The translations under genes and the position numbers were made by a program. Below are positions 34,001 through 42,590 of a stretch of 64,000 bases of DNA, piece after piece. Every line of letters begins with the position of its first letter. Within the stretch, counting starts at the first letter, position 1. The notes under the pieces were generated by a model, which saw nothing but the letters and a program-made list of their open reading frames with translations, did not search any database and was not told where the DNA came from. Source of the DNA: an uncultured Eubacteriales bacterium (GTDB lineage: Bacteria; Bacillota; Clostridia; Oscillospirales; CAG-382); the NCBI GenBank assembly GCA_934446675.1, contig CAKSEL010000001.1:248001-312000 (forward strand). The letters are read 5' to 3'.

Positions 34001-35751
34001 TTGGTATAGAAGAATACAACAATAATGATTCAAAAATTACCATTAAGGCTTCGGCAAACGCTCATGGAATTATAGCAAAACCCAAAAGAGATATGCTTTG
34101 CTCAAACATTGATGTAATTCATATTCAAATTAAACCCGAGTTGAACACCAATCTTAAATTATTTTTTACCACTTCCGAAGATTCAGCCATAAGCCAGGCC
34201 AAATCATTCTCTGCAACGCTCTCGGGCGGAAAGGCAAATGATATATATATCGAAACCCATGATAATGCGCTTTGGAGCGGAGTGATAAAAGAATTAAGAT
34301 TGGAGCCGGCAATTCAGGCAATGTCATCTGAAATTACCGCGATAGAGTTTTTAAAGCATTCGGAAGATCAGAAAGGGTACACACTTTTCATAAATTCCGC
34401 AAAATACACGCCCTCTGAAAAAATCGTTTTCGAAAACGGCGAATACTATGTTCCGGCAGATCCTCTTCATGGTTTCTTCAGTTTGCACAATCTCTACTAC
34501 GAGTGGAGCAGATTTACCAACCGTCTGTATGTTCTCACCGCAAACAATACAGAAATGGAATTCCATGTCGGAAGCGACACCGTAAAAGTCAATGGCAAGG
34601 ACGAGAAGCTTGCAAAGCCGTTTACCCTAAAGGACGGTCTGCCGATGATTCCGTATAAGTGGTTCTTGGACAAACTGGGTATTACTCGTTTTTCAACAGA
34701 TGGAAATAAACTCACCGTTAAATCTTTTGACGCAAAATACGATGATATTATTGCAAACAGGGTTGACTATCAGTGGGAATTCAACGTTCCGGGCGATACT
34801 GAAGGTTGGAATCCTTCATTTATGAATGCTGACGTAACAGAAGACGGTGTACTTGTAGGAACTGCAATTGCCCGCGAAAACAAAACGCCGGTATATGACC
34901 CTCTTATGTTTCAAAGGAACATGAAACTTAATGCCTCAAAATATCCAACAGCAACTATCCGCGTAAAGTACGATCTCAACGAAAACGATACCACAACTAA
35001 TTTTTCCATCTACTTTGCAACAAGTGCAGAGAAATCGATGAATGAAGAAAAGGTGCTTAGGTTTACTATCACAAAAGAAGACGGAAAAGAGTTTAAAGAA
35101 TATACTTTGAACTTTGCTGATAACAAAAAATGGACCGGAACCGTAGAACAGCTTCGTGTCGATCCTCTCTCTGGTGCAGGCACTTGCTATATTGACTACA
35201 TAAGATTTAACTACGATCCTTCCGGCGTCGATACTACGCAAGAACCGGAATATAATCCCAACGAATTTGAAATTATAAACGGTGACGCTTCAAATCCCAA
35301 ATCCTCTGCTTTCTTTAGCACAACAGCAAACATTACAATAATCCCCGATCCCGACAACACATTAAAAAACATATTTAATGTCAAGTCAGATCCGGGAAAG
35401 AAATGGGCATACATACGTCAAAAGGTAACATACACTCCCGGTGCCAAATACCTTGTTTCATTTGACGTAAAGCTTCTTGGCACAAACGACGGCAAAACCG
35501 ATGATTCTATTTCAACATCAATATATGTAAATGCAGTTTATCTTGATGCTGAGAATAAGAAAGATCACATAGTAAAATCGTTCCCCGTTACTGTTAGTAA
35601 GGGTTGGGTACACATAGAGTGTGAATACACTGTTCCGTTAAACAGCACAATTCGTACAGACGATCAATTTGCAATTTACGCTAATCCCGTAGGCGATCTC
35701 GGTGCAAACTATCAGGTAAAAGACGTTAAGGTTACCGAAGTCAAAAACTGA
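31078..35751 (+). CDS. SLH-anchored multidomain surface protein with GH99/WbsX-like catalytic domain
   Basis: A 1557-residue exported protein with a signal peptide (residues 1-22, ending SASA). Three SLH repeats (about 35-90, 95-150, 155-210) should hold it to the cell wall. Two lectin-like beta-sandwich regions follow (about 215-395 and 400-580). Residues about 590-925 form a TIM-barrel domain like the WbsX/GH99 group: LNMCSLWREGQHRGW, IGVQHLCWYSP, YYTVNNKPVITVWSYN, and the active-site-type motif WNEYGEG at 885-891 with Glu887 and Glu890. Next come a beta-sandwich module (about 955-1095), a copper-amine-oxidase-N-like domain (about 1095-1215), a second copy of the module (about 1225-1385) and a C-terminal carbohydrate-binding-like module (about 1395-1557). 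GH99 enzymes cleave alpha-mannans internally; the substrate here is unknown. AAAAAGGAG precedes the ATG. Confidence 0.85.
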   Translation: MKKLLATAAAFIAVATLSASAAVFNQTQSFKSGQFADVKDESWYASSVESAYNLGFMNGTDGKNFSPDGNVTLAQAVTIAARVHAIYNGKTAPVNSTTGNWYDTYVKYAVDNGILKDGEYADFGANAQRSEVAHIFAKALPESYYNKINDVKKVPDVPSTNSYASELLMLYNAGVVMGNDEFGTFFPASPIKRSEISAIISRAAIPESRIKKTLTNADYEDAYYLIDDVNGISVSNLSSVFGTSWNYDNRARLMSVSNLISTLNDVSDKLPVVVWKDIDDQNSGLLTLKLRTSVNFPVNISTGVYYSITDDSKNNLLTLAFDNAELTFNGKKTGYFYKNGTVINIRVEMDLDQRTANLYIDGLAYGDNYTLTDTVAGRFYAGTTENAKNISFAVSKIEIFRNYLVNEKFDMNGVDNIPASWQTSGNATIKEDSKLSNDFYALALSAQSNSSHSAKKTFNPISGNVIFESYVFLPSDSGKAVVSLNGGDKQIASMRLEGGKIYSGTGKELRFHNGDIWQCLRIEANTTTGNVIYKINGKKCGEEYIEGIPKTADNITYTFDAEKAAQILIDDVEVYLTHEYDDYCPEPVPALSDKYDVVLNMCSLWREGQHRGWEAISAYPDKETYLGFYDEGLTEVADWEIKYMVEHGIGVQHLCWYSPSDDINEPIKSSKFNFALHDGFFNAKYSDMMKFAIMWENTGNNIKSLDQFKKYIWSYWVDYYFTDPRYYTVNNKPVITVWSYNNFLHDFGNTAKCQEARKFMEEDIKKYGFDGIILLFADANATDLGTFETMKAIGGDGSYAYHYQQDGIYADKAMTRMQKNEDFKALHIVPTASVGFNNIGWDTTRKPMASLDEHKKQLEYIRDVYLPSQSGEEDWHSKMLIISTWNEYGEGTYVMPAGVHGFGYLDNIREVLVGTPIPEGTDIKPTEQQKARLGHLYTGDMTTLTTLDKDSDEEDTNVSYDTAYDFAFSNWTESFGIEEYNNNDSKITIKASANAHGIIAKPKRDMLCSNIDVIHIQIKPELNTNLKLFFTTSEDSAISQAKSFSATLSGGKANDIYIETHDNALWSGVIKELRLEPAIQAMSSEITAIEFLKHSEDQKGYTLFINSAKYTPSEKIVFENGEYYVPADPLHGFFSLHNLYYEWSRFTNRLYVLTANNTEMEFHVGSDTVKVNGKDEKLAKPFTLKDGLPMIPYKWFLDKLGITRFSTDGNKLTVKSFDAKYDDIIANRVDYQWEFNVPGDTEGWNPSFMNADVTEDGVLVGTAIARENKTPVYDPLMFQRNMKLNASKYPTATIRVKYDLNENDTTTNFSIYFATSAEKSMNEEKVLRFTITKEDGKEFKEYTLNFADNKKWTGTVEQLRVDPLSGAGTCYIDYIRFNYDPSGVDTTQEPEYNPNEFEIINGDASNPKSSAFFSTTANITIIPDPDNTLKNIFNVKSDPGKKWAYIRQKVTYTPGAKYLVSFDVKLLGTNDGKTDDSISTSIYVNAVYLDAENKKDHIVKSFPVTVSKGWVHIECEYTVPLNSTIRTDDQFAIYANPVGDLGANYQVKDVKVTEVKN

Positions 35752-35777
35752 ATAACAGCCGATAAGGCATAAAAATT

Positions 35778-35820
35778 CCCGGTGCAGTTCACTAAAAATG
35801 TTCTGCATCGGGTTTTCTTT
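35778..35820 (+). terminator. Bidirectional terminator between the SLH gene and polC
   Basis: The 10-bp stem CCCGGTGCAG/CTGCATCGGG with one wobble pair (35778-35812) is followed by TTTTCTTT on the plus strand and by AATTTTTATG on the minus strand. Confidence 0.85.
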
Positions 35821-35829
35821 ATTTATACT

Positions 35830-38800
35830 TTAAAACATTGAGATCTGGCTGTCGGAATCCTCCAGCGCGTCCTTATCGGGAGCCGGCTTTTTCGGCGGAG
35901 TTTTTTTCTTTTGTTCGGCGGAAGAATTTGCGGACTGCGAAACGCCGAAATCGTTTCCGAAAAGCATCATCTGATTAGTCTCGGACACGTCGTCGAACAC
36001 GCCGTTTCTGCGCATTATCTCGACAACGCCCTTGCCTATCTCGGCTTTCATGCGAAGATCCTCTACCGACAGTATTTCGCCCTTTTGACAAGCCTCGTAA
36101 ATGGAATTTGCCGCGCTTTCTCCGAGTCCCGCCATAGCGGAAAACGGTACGCGCACCGCGCCGTCCTCGGGCAGAAAATACTTTGCGTGAGATTTTGTAA
36201 GACTTGGCTTTAAGAAGGTTATTCCTCTTGCATATGCCTCGTTTACCATTTGCAATGTCGGCATCATATCGGTTTCCTTAGGCGTTGCGGTCTTTTCCTT
36301 TATCTTCTTTTCAATCTCGGCTATGGTATTCTTTACCATGGTCTTGCCATGGCAGCATATTTCGGCTTCAAAGCCTCCGGGTGCGCAGGACAAAAATCCT
36401 GCGTAAAATTCAAGCGGTCTGTGAACCTTGAACCAGCCGAGTCTGAGCGCCGACATAACGTATGCCGCGGCATGAGCTTTCGGGAACATATACTTTATCT
36501 TCTGACAGGAATCTATGTACCAGTCCGGAACGTTATGCTTCTTCATTTCCTCTATGTATTCAGGTTTAAGTCCTCTGCCCTTTCTTACGTCCTCCATTAT
36601 CTTAAAGGAAGTGCCGTTTTCAAGTCCGTACTGTATAAGTCCGACCATGATATTATCTCGCGTCGCTATGACGTTTGAAATTGTACATATCTCATTTTTG
36701 ATAAGATCCTGCGCGTTGCCGAGCCACACGTCGGTGCCGTGCGAAAGTCCCGAAATCTGAAGCAAGTCGGAGAAATTCTTAGGCTTTGCGTCCTTTATCA
36801 TCTGTATTACGAACTTTGTGCCGAATTCCGGAAGTCCGAACGTTCCTATATCGCAGCCTATATCTTCGGGAGATACTCCGAGCGATTTTGTAGATATGAA
36901 AAGCTCCATAACGTCAGGGTCGTACATTGGAAGATCAAGCACGGAAAGTCCCGTATATTTTTCCATCATCTTATACTTGGTCGGCACATCGTGTCCGAGT
37001 TCGTCAAGTTTAAGTATGGTATCGTGCAGATACTTAAACGCGAAGTGCGTGGTTATAATATTGCTGTTCGGGTCGTCTGCCGGGTGCTGAACGGGAGTGA
37101 AATCGTAAACCTCGTATTCCTTAGGCACAACTATAATTCCTCCGGGGTGCTGTCCCGTGGTTCTCTTTACGCCGACACAGCCGTTTGTAAGTCTTTGTTC
37201 TTCGGCTTTATTGACGGTGAGCGAACGCTCGTCAAGATACTTCTTGACATATCCGTATGCATTCTTTTCGGCAACCGTACCGAGAGTTCCGGCTCTGAAC
37301 ACGTTTTCCGCACCGAAAAGCACTTCGGTATACTTATGCACCTTGCCCTGAACGTCGCCCGAAAAGTTAAGGTCGATATCGGGAGATTTATCTCCGTGAA
37401 ACCCGAGGAAAGTTTCAAAAGGTATTTCGTGTCCGTCGCCGAGCATTTCGGTTCCGCACCTCGGGCAGGGTTTCGGCGGCAGGTCAAAGCCGGAACCTAC
37501 GGAGCCGTCGGTGAAAAATTCGGAATATTTGCATTTTGTACACCTGTAATGTGGCGCAAGAGGATTTACCTCGGATATACCGCCCATTGTCGCAACAAAC
37601 GATGAGCCGACAGAGCCGCGCGAGCCGACAAGGTATCCGTTTTCCTCACTGAACTTAACAAGACGGCGCGCAATTACATACAGCACCGCAAATCCGTGGC
37701 TGATTATTGATTCAAGCTCGCGTTTTAGTCTGCTTTCGACTATTTCCGGCAGAGGATCGCCGTACATCTCATGCGCAAGCTTATAGCAGTTTGATGTCAG
37801 TTCTTCCTCGGCGCCGTCAAGATGCGGCGGAAAAGAGCCGTCAGGCACGGGAAGTATATCCTCGACCATATCCGCAATAAGGTTTGTGTTTGTGACTACC
37901 ACTTCATATGCCTTTTCGGGCGGCAGATAGTCAAATTCCGCAAGCATTTCGTCCGTGGTTCTGTAATACAGAGGTATGTGGCGGTCTGCGTCAGCGTATT
38001 TCTGACCGGCAAGAAGTATCTGGCGGAAAATCTCGTCCGACGGCTCGTTGAAATGCACGTCTCCCGTCGCAACAACGGGTATTCCGAGTTCTTCTCCGAG
38101 CTTTACTATGGTCTTGTTTATATCTATAAGCGCATTTCTGTCAGGCACTATCTGCTTATCTATCATAAACTGATTATTGCCGAGAGGCTGTATTTCAAGA
38201 AAGTCGTAAAACTTTGCCATTTCGCACAGATCCGCCCACGGTTTTCCCGAAAGCACCGCCTGATACAGTTCTCCAGCCTCGCACGCAGAGCCTATTATAA
38301 GTCCCTCTCTGTACTGTGTGAGCACGGTTTTGGGAATTCTCGGAAAACGTCTGAAATAATCAAGATACGAGAAAGAAACAAGCTTATAGAGGTTTTTAAG
38401 TCCGACAAGATTCTTTACTATTATTATCTGATGATAGGTTTTAAGCTTTTTGGGGTCGCTTGCAGAGCTTATGGTCTCTCTCATCTGCTCAAGCGTATGT
38501 ATACCCTCGGCGGTGAGCTTTCCGACAAGCTTTGCGAAAATAAGTCCGAGCATATGCGCGTCCTCAAAGGCGCGGTGATGGTTGAAATCTCCGAGATCAA
38601 AGTATTTTCCGACAGCGTCAAGAGTATGTTTATTAAGTTCGGGGTTTGCATATCTTGAAACGGCGACGGTATCTATATACGTCGGCTTGAAATCTATTCC
38701 GAGTTTATCCGCGTCAACGCCTATAAAGCCTATATCAAAGGACGCATTATGCGCGACGTACACGCAGCCACTTGAAAACTCAAGAAATTTCGGCAGAACC

Positions 38801-40347
38801 TCGGATATATCGGGCGCGTCCGCAACCATTTCGTTTGTAATTCCGGTAAGCTCGGTTATATTCTCGCTTATCTCGGTATGAGGGTTTACAAAGGACTCGA
38901 AAGTATCGAGAATTTCGCCGTTTTTATAAAGCACCGCGCCTATTTCGGTGATCTGGCATTCACGTGCGGAAAGACCCGTTGTTTCTATATCGAAAACGCA
39001 GAAAGTATCGTTTTCAAGGTCGGCGTCAGCCTCTCCGTAGATCGCCTTTGCGGTATCGTCCACAAAATAGTCCTCTATACCGTACAGGAATTTAAGATCG
39101 GGCGCGTCCTTAGCCTTGGACTTGAATTTACGGTATGCCGCAAGTATTTCGGGAAAAGCCTGGACGTTTCCGTGGTCGGTTATGGCAACCGCCTTATGTC
39201 CGAAGCGTATTGCGGTCTCTATTACGTCGGGAACTGAAAAAACCGAGTCCATTGTTGAAAGATATGTATGAAGATGAAGTTCAACACGCTTATTTTCCGC
39301 GGTATCCTTACGCTTTATCTTCTTTATAAGTCCTATTGCGTTTGCGTTTACGCATGGTGTGCCGTCAAATTTATCTATCTTTGCGTTTCCCTTTAGGATT
39401 ATGCATTTTTTATCGGCAATCTTGCCGTACTCTTCATCTTTTTCGACGGGATAGAACATCTTTACGACAACCGACGCGTCACGGTCGGTAAGATAAAACG
39501 AAACTATGCACTTATCGCCCTTTTTGGTAAGCTTTTTCTGATAGCCGAACACCTCTCCGCATATCGTAAAGCTGCCCGCGTTTACCGTAGCGTCCCTTAC
39601 GGGTATTACGTCTACGTCCTTTATAGTATTATAGACGTTTTCTATCTCGGACACGTCAAACGCCATTCCTCCGCTGTGTATTACGGCGTTTTCTGCATCA
39701 AAATACGCTTTCGGAGGTTCTGTTTTGGGAAGTCCGTTGCTTACAGCGTCGGCAGCTTCCTCAATTCTTGAAATTCTTACTTCCTCCGGCACTGGCATTT
39801 TTATGTCCGGCATGAGGTTCATTCTCTCAAGGTCAAGATAATCAAGCTCCGTCGTTCCGGTAAACTCAACATGAAGATTTACCCCGAACATATCCCTTAT
39901 GACCTGTTCGATATGTTTATCACATTCGCCGCTGATAAGCAGCTTTTTTCCGCCGTTTGCAAGAGCTATACTCAATGTTTTGCCCTCTTCAAGGCTTATT
40001 TCCGAGCTGTCAAGCTTTTCTATGTACGCGTCGGTGAAAAAACCGTTTCCGAGTGCGTCAAGCCGCGAAAATTCAAAAAACACGTGATCCATATATCCGA
40101 CTTCAAACGGCACTCCGTCAAACGACGGGTGTATTTCCATTCGCGCAAGGCTGTACGCCTCTTTTACGGCGCTCTCTATTTTTGCAAGAGCCGACACCTG
40201 TACATACGACGGAAAACGCGCGTTTACGCTTATGATTCTCGACTCCTTGTCCACTTTTACGGTGTATTCGGAAATTGACGAGAGTATTTTCAGAGCCGTT
40301 TCGTCGGGGCTGTATTTATTAAACTTTTCAAGAAAGGTTTTGGTCAT
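35830..40347 (-). CDS. polC: DNA polymerase III alpha subunit, PolC type
   Basis: A 1505-residue replicative polymerase of low-GC Gram-positives. In order: N-terminal domains, an OB fold (about 230-340), a PHP domain (VELHLHTYLSTMDSVF, AITDHGNVQAFPE) interrupted by the DEDD 3'-5' exonuclease (FCVFDIETTGLSARECQITEIGA, ending HHRAFEDAHMLG), then the polymerase palm with the PolC zinc motif (CTKCKYSEFF...CPRCGTEM) and ATMGGISEVNPLAPHYRC, and a C-terminal region ending DSQISMF, a probable beta-clamp-binding peptide. It is slightly longer than usual. The ribosome site is weak. It is the last gene of the rseP-ispG-polC run and starts 30 bases after ispG. Confidence 0.96.
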   Translation of the reverse strand: MTKTFLEKFNKYSPDETALKILSSISEYTVKVDKESRIISVNARFPSYVQVSALAKIESAVKEAYSLARMEIHPSFDGVPFEVGYMDHVFFEFSRLDALGNGFFTDAYIEKLDSSEISLEEGKTLSIALANGGKKLLISGECDKHIEQVIRDMFGVNLHVEFTGTTELDYLDLERMNLMPDIKMPVPEEVRISRIEEAADAVSNGLPKTEPPKAYFDAENAVIHSGGMAFDVSEIENVYNTIKDVDVIPVRDATVNAGSFTICGEVFGYQKKLTKKGDKCIVSFYLTDRDASVVVKMFYPVEKDEEYGKIADKKCIILKGNAKIDKFDGTPCVNANAIGLIKKIKRKDTAENKRVELHLHTYLSTMDSVFSVPDVIETAIRFGHKAVAITDHGNVQAFPEILAAYRKFKSKAKDAPDLKFLYGIEDYFVDDTAKAIYGEADADLENDTFCVFDIETTGLSARECQITEIGAVLYKNGEILDTFESFVNPHTEISENITELTGITNEMVADAPDISEVLPKFLEFSSGCVYVAHNASFDIGFIGVDADKLGIDFKPTYIDTVAVSRYANPELNKHTLDAVGKYFDLGDFNHHRAFEDAHMLGLIFAKLVGKLTAEGIHTLEQMRETISSASDPKKLKTYHQIIIVKNLVGLKNLYKLVSFSYLDYFRRFPRIPKTVLTQYREGLIIGSACEAGELYQAVLSGKPWADLCEMAKFYDFLEIQPLGNNQFMIDKQIVPDRNALIDINKTIVKLGEELGIPVVATGDVHFNEPSDEIFRQILLAGQKYADADRHIPLYYRTTDEMLAEFDYLPPEKAYEVVVTNTNLIADMVEDILPVPDGSFPPHLDGAEEELTSNCYKLAHEMYGDPLPEIVESRLKRELESIISHGFAVLYVIARRLVKFSEENGYLVGSRGSVGSSFVATMGGISEVNPLAPHYRCTKCKYSEFFTDGSVGSGFDLPPKPCPRCGTEMLGDGHEIPFETFLGFHGDKSPDIDLNFSGDVQGKVHKYTEVLFGAENVFRAGTLGTVAEKNAYGYVKKYLDERSLTVNKAEEQRLTNGCVGVKRTTGQHPGGIIVVPKEYEVYDFTPVQHPADDPNSNIITTHFAFKYLHDTILKLDELGHDVPTKYKMMEKYTGLSVLDLPMYDPDVMELFISTKSLGVSPEDIGCDIGTFGLPEFGTKFVIQMIKDAKPKNFSDLLQISGLSHGTDVWLGNAQDLIKNEICTISNVIATRDNIMVGLIQYGLENGTSFKIMEDVRKGRGLKPEYIEEMKKHNVPDWYIDSCQKIKYMFPKAHAAAYVMSALRLGWFKVHRPLEFYAGFLSCAPGGFEAEICCHGKTMVKNTIAEIEKKIKEKTATPKETDMMPTLQMVNEAYARGITFLKPSLTKSHAKYFLPEDGAVRVPFSAMAGLGESAANSIYEACQKGEILSVEDLRMKAEIGKGVVEIMRRNGVFDDVSETNQMMLFGNDFGVSQSANSSAEQKKKTPPKKPAPDKDALEDSDSQISMF

Positions 40348-40377
40348 CTTTATTTTTCAACTTCCAGTTTTTATATT

Positions 40378-41445
40378 TTACAGTGTTTTGCCGTCTGCGA
40401 GCTTTTGCGCCTCGCAAAGCAATGTTTCAAGCACGTTTTCAAAAGGTATCTTGCCTACGATCTCACCTTTTTTGAAAAGCAGAGCTCCGTCCGACGCACC
40501 GCCGGCAACGCCTATATCCGCTTCTCTTGCCTCACCCGGCCCGTTTACCGCGCAGCCCATTACGGCAATCTTCAGATCCCAGTCCTTATCTTTTAGCGCG
40601 TCTTCGACCTTTTTAGCCGTTTCAAACACGTTTATTCCGCATCTTGAGCAGGTCGGGCACGAAACCACGGTAACTCCGCCGCGAAGTCCTATGCTTTTAA
40701 GTATATCCTTTGCCGCCTCGACTTCCTTTACAACGTCTGCCGAGAGCGAAACGCGTATGGTATCGCCTATGCCGTCACAAAGCAGAGAGCCTATGCCTAT
40801 ACTCGACTTTATAAGTCCCGAACGCTCTGTTCCTGCTTCGGTAACTCCGAGGTGCAGAGGATAGTCGGTCCTTGCGGCAAAAAGTCTGTTTGCGGCAATG
40901 GTATCGCGAACTGTTGAGGATTTTATCGAAACGACTATATCGTTAAAATCGAATTTTTCAAGCAAGCCAACGTGATACAGTGCGCTTTCGCAGAGCGCTT
41001 CGGGTGTGGGCGAGCCGTACTTTGCAAGTATATGCTTTTCAAGAGATCCTGCGTTCACGCCTATTCTTATGGGTATATTTCTTTTTCTGCATTCGTCGGC
41101 TACCGCCTTTACCCTGTCGTCAGAGCCGATATTTCCGGGATTTATTCTTATTTTATCAATACCGAGTTCGGCGCACATAAGAGCAAGTCTGTAATTGAAA
41201 TGTATATCCGCGACAAGCGGTATATGCGTATGTTCCTTTATGTAGGGAATGCTTTTTGCACATTCCTCGTCCGGCACCGAAAAGCGGACAATATCGCACC
41301 CGGCTTTTTCAAGTTCGAGTATCTGAGCCGCCGTCGCTTTTGCGTCCGACGTTTTTGTAAAGGTCATGGACTGTATGAGAACGGGTTTACCCGCGCCTAT
41401 TTCGCGGTTTCCTATTTTTACAAGCCTTGATTTTCTTCTTTCCAT
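40378..41445 (-). CDS. ispG: 4-hydroxy-3-methylbut-2-enyl-diphosphate synthase (flavodoxin/ferredoxin)
   Basis: A 355-residue enzyme of the MEP isoprenoid pathway that converts MEcPP to HMBPP. The N-terminal TIM-barrel part shows VLIQSMTFTKTSDAKAT, LVADIHFNYRLAL and KIRINPGNIG. The C-terminal [4Fe-4S] part has CPTCSRCGINVF and MGCAVNGPGEA, giving the cluster cysteines. GGGAG precedes the ATG by 10 bases. It sits 28 bases after rseP and 30 before polC, an order common in Clostridia, so one operon is likely. Confidence 0.96.
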   Translation of the reverse strand: MERRKSRLVKIGNREIGAGKPVLIQSMTFTKTSDAKATAAQILELEKAGCDIVRFSVPDEECAKSIPYIKEHTHIPLVADIHFNYRLALMCAELGIDKIRINPGNIGSDDRVKAVADECRKRNIPIRIGVNAGSLEKHILAKYGSPTPEALCESALYHVGLLEKFDFNDIVVSIKSSTVRDTIAANRLFAARTDYPLHLGVTEAGTERSGLIKSSIGIGSLLCDGIGDTIRVSLSADVVKEVEAAKDILKSIGLRGGVTVVSCPTCSRCGINVFETAKKVEDALKDKDWDLKIAVMGCAVNGPGEAREADIGVAGGASDGALLFKKGEIVGKIPFENVLETLLCEAQKLADGKTL

Positions 41446-41473
41446 TTTATAAAGCTCCCGAATCTGTATTTTT

Positions 41474-42526
41474 TTATCTTACAAGCTTAGCTATATCGTT
41501 AAAGGTCACAAGCACCATAAGCAAAAGCAGCAGCACCATTCCGGCAAGGTGAACGTATCCCTCGTATTTCGGATTTACGGGCTTGCCGCGTATCATCTCT
41601 ATGAGCACAAAGAACAGCCGTCCTCCGTCAAGCGCAGGCAGCGGCAGCAGATTGAATATGCCGAGGTTCATGGATATTATCATCATCATATAGCACAGCG
41701 CCGAAAAGCCGTAAGTCGCAGTTTCCTTTATTTCGCTTACCACTCCGACAGGTCCCGAAACAGCCTCTGTTCCGTATTTTCCGCGCACCGTGTTGACAAG
41801 CGACATCCATATCATTCTGATAACGGCAACCGACTGGCAGAACGACTGTTTTACAACCTCTGCCGGCGTCTTTGCAAGAGTTGTCGGCAGAAAGAACGAC
41901 GCGTTTCCGAACACAATGCCTTTTTCGGTATATGTCGGGAAAACAAAATTTTCTATCTTGACTTTTTGTCCGCCACGCATAACCGTGAGCGTACAAGGCT
42001 CGGCGCCTATGTTCATTGCCTCGAAAACAAGGTCGCTCCTGACGTTTATCCTACGGTTTCCGACTTTTATTATCTCATCGCCTACCCGAAGTCCCTGCCA
42101 TTCGGTCATTTGTATGAAATTTCCGTTCTCGTCGCCGAAATTAAAGCGCTCAATCGTCGTAGAATAAAGCTTTCCGCCGAAACCGACGAGAAATCCCATT
42201 ATGACAAAGCCGAGAAGTATATTCATAACCGCACCGGTAGCTATTATTATAAATCTCTGCCATGCTTTTTTATTGCAAAGCGCGTTTTCCGCGCCGTCTC
42301 CGTCGTCGTCCTCGCCGACCATGCTTACATATCCGCCTATCGGAAGCGCGCGCAGAGAATACATAACGCCGTCTTTTCCGGTTTTGGACGCTATTTTCGG
42401 TCCCATACCTATCGAAAACTCATTTATGCCGACTCTGAACAGCTTTGCAAACATAAAGTGTCCGAGTTCATGTATGATTATCAAAAGTCCGAACATCAGT
42501 ATGCCTATGACAATGTAAAAAATCAT
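41474..42526 (-). CDS. rseP: RIP metalloprotease (site-2 protease, RseP family)
   Basis: A 350-residue intramembrane zinc protease. HELGH at residues 19-23 in the first helix supplies the metal ligands and catalytic Glu20. A PDZ domain (about 110-180, LRVGDEIIKVGNRRINV) follows. The last metal-site motif NLLPLPALDGGRLFF lies near the C-terminus between further membrane helices. It would cleave membrane-bound anti-sigma factors or signal-peptide remnants. ATG 42526 is preceded by AAAGGGG; the in-frame start at 42547 is less well supported. It is the first gene of the ispG-polC run, 64 bases after the AAA ATPase gene. Confidence 0.94.
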   Translation of the reverse strand: MIFYIVIGILMFGLLIIIHELGHFMFAKLFRVGINEFSIGMGPKIASKTGKDGVMYSLRALPIGGYVSMVGEDDDGDGAENALCNKKAWQRFIIIATGAVMNILLGFVIMGFLVGFGGKLYSTTIERFNFGDENGNFIQMTEWQGLRVGDEIIKVGNRRINVRSDLVFEAMNIGAEPCTLTVMRGGQKVKIENFVFPTYTEKGIVFGNASFFLPTTLAKTPAEVVKQSFCQSVAVIRMIWMSLVNTVRGKYGTEAVSGPVGVVSEIKETATYGFSALCYMMMIISMNLGIFNLLPLPALDGGRLFFVLIEMIRGKPVNPKYEGYVHLAGMVLLLLLMVLVTFNDIAKLVR

Positions 42527-42590
42527 ATTTTCCCCTTTCGGATACAAAATCTTACGGTATGTTTAATATTATATGCAAAGGATATGCATA

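Noticed and set aside
36739..38658. Open plus-strand frames of 280-290 residues opposite polC.
   Set aside because: polC motifs across the same DNA are unambiguous. The antisense products resemble no protein and lack start signals.
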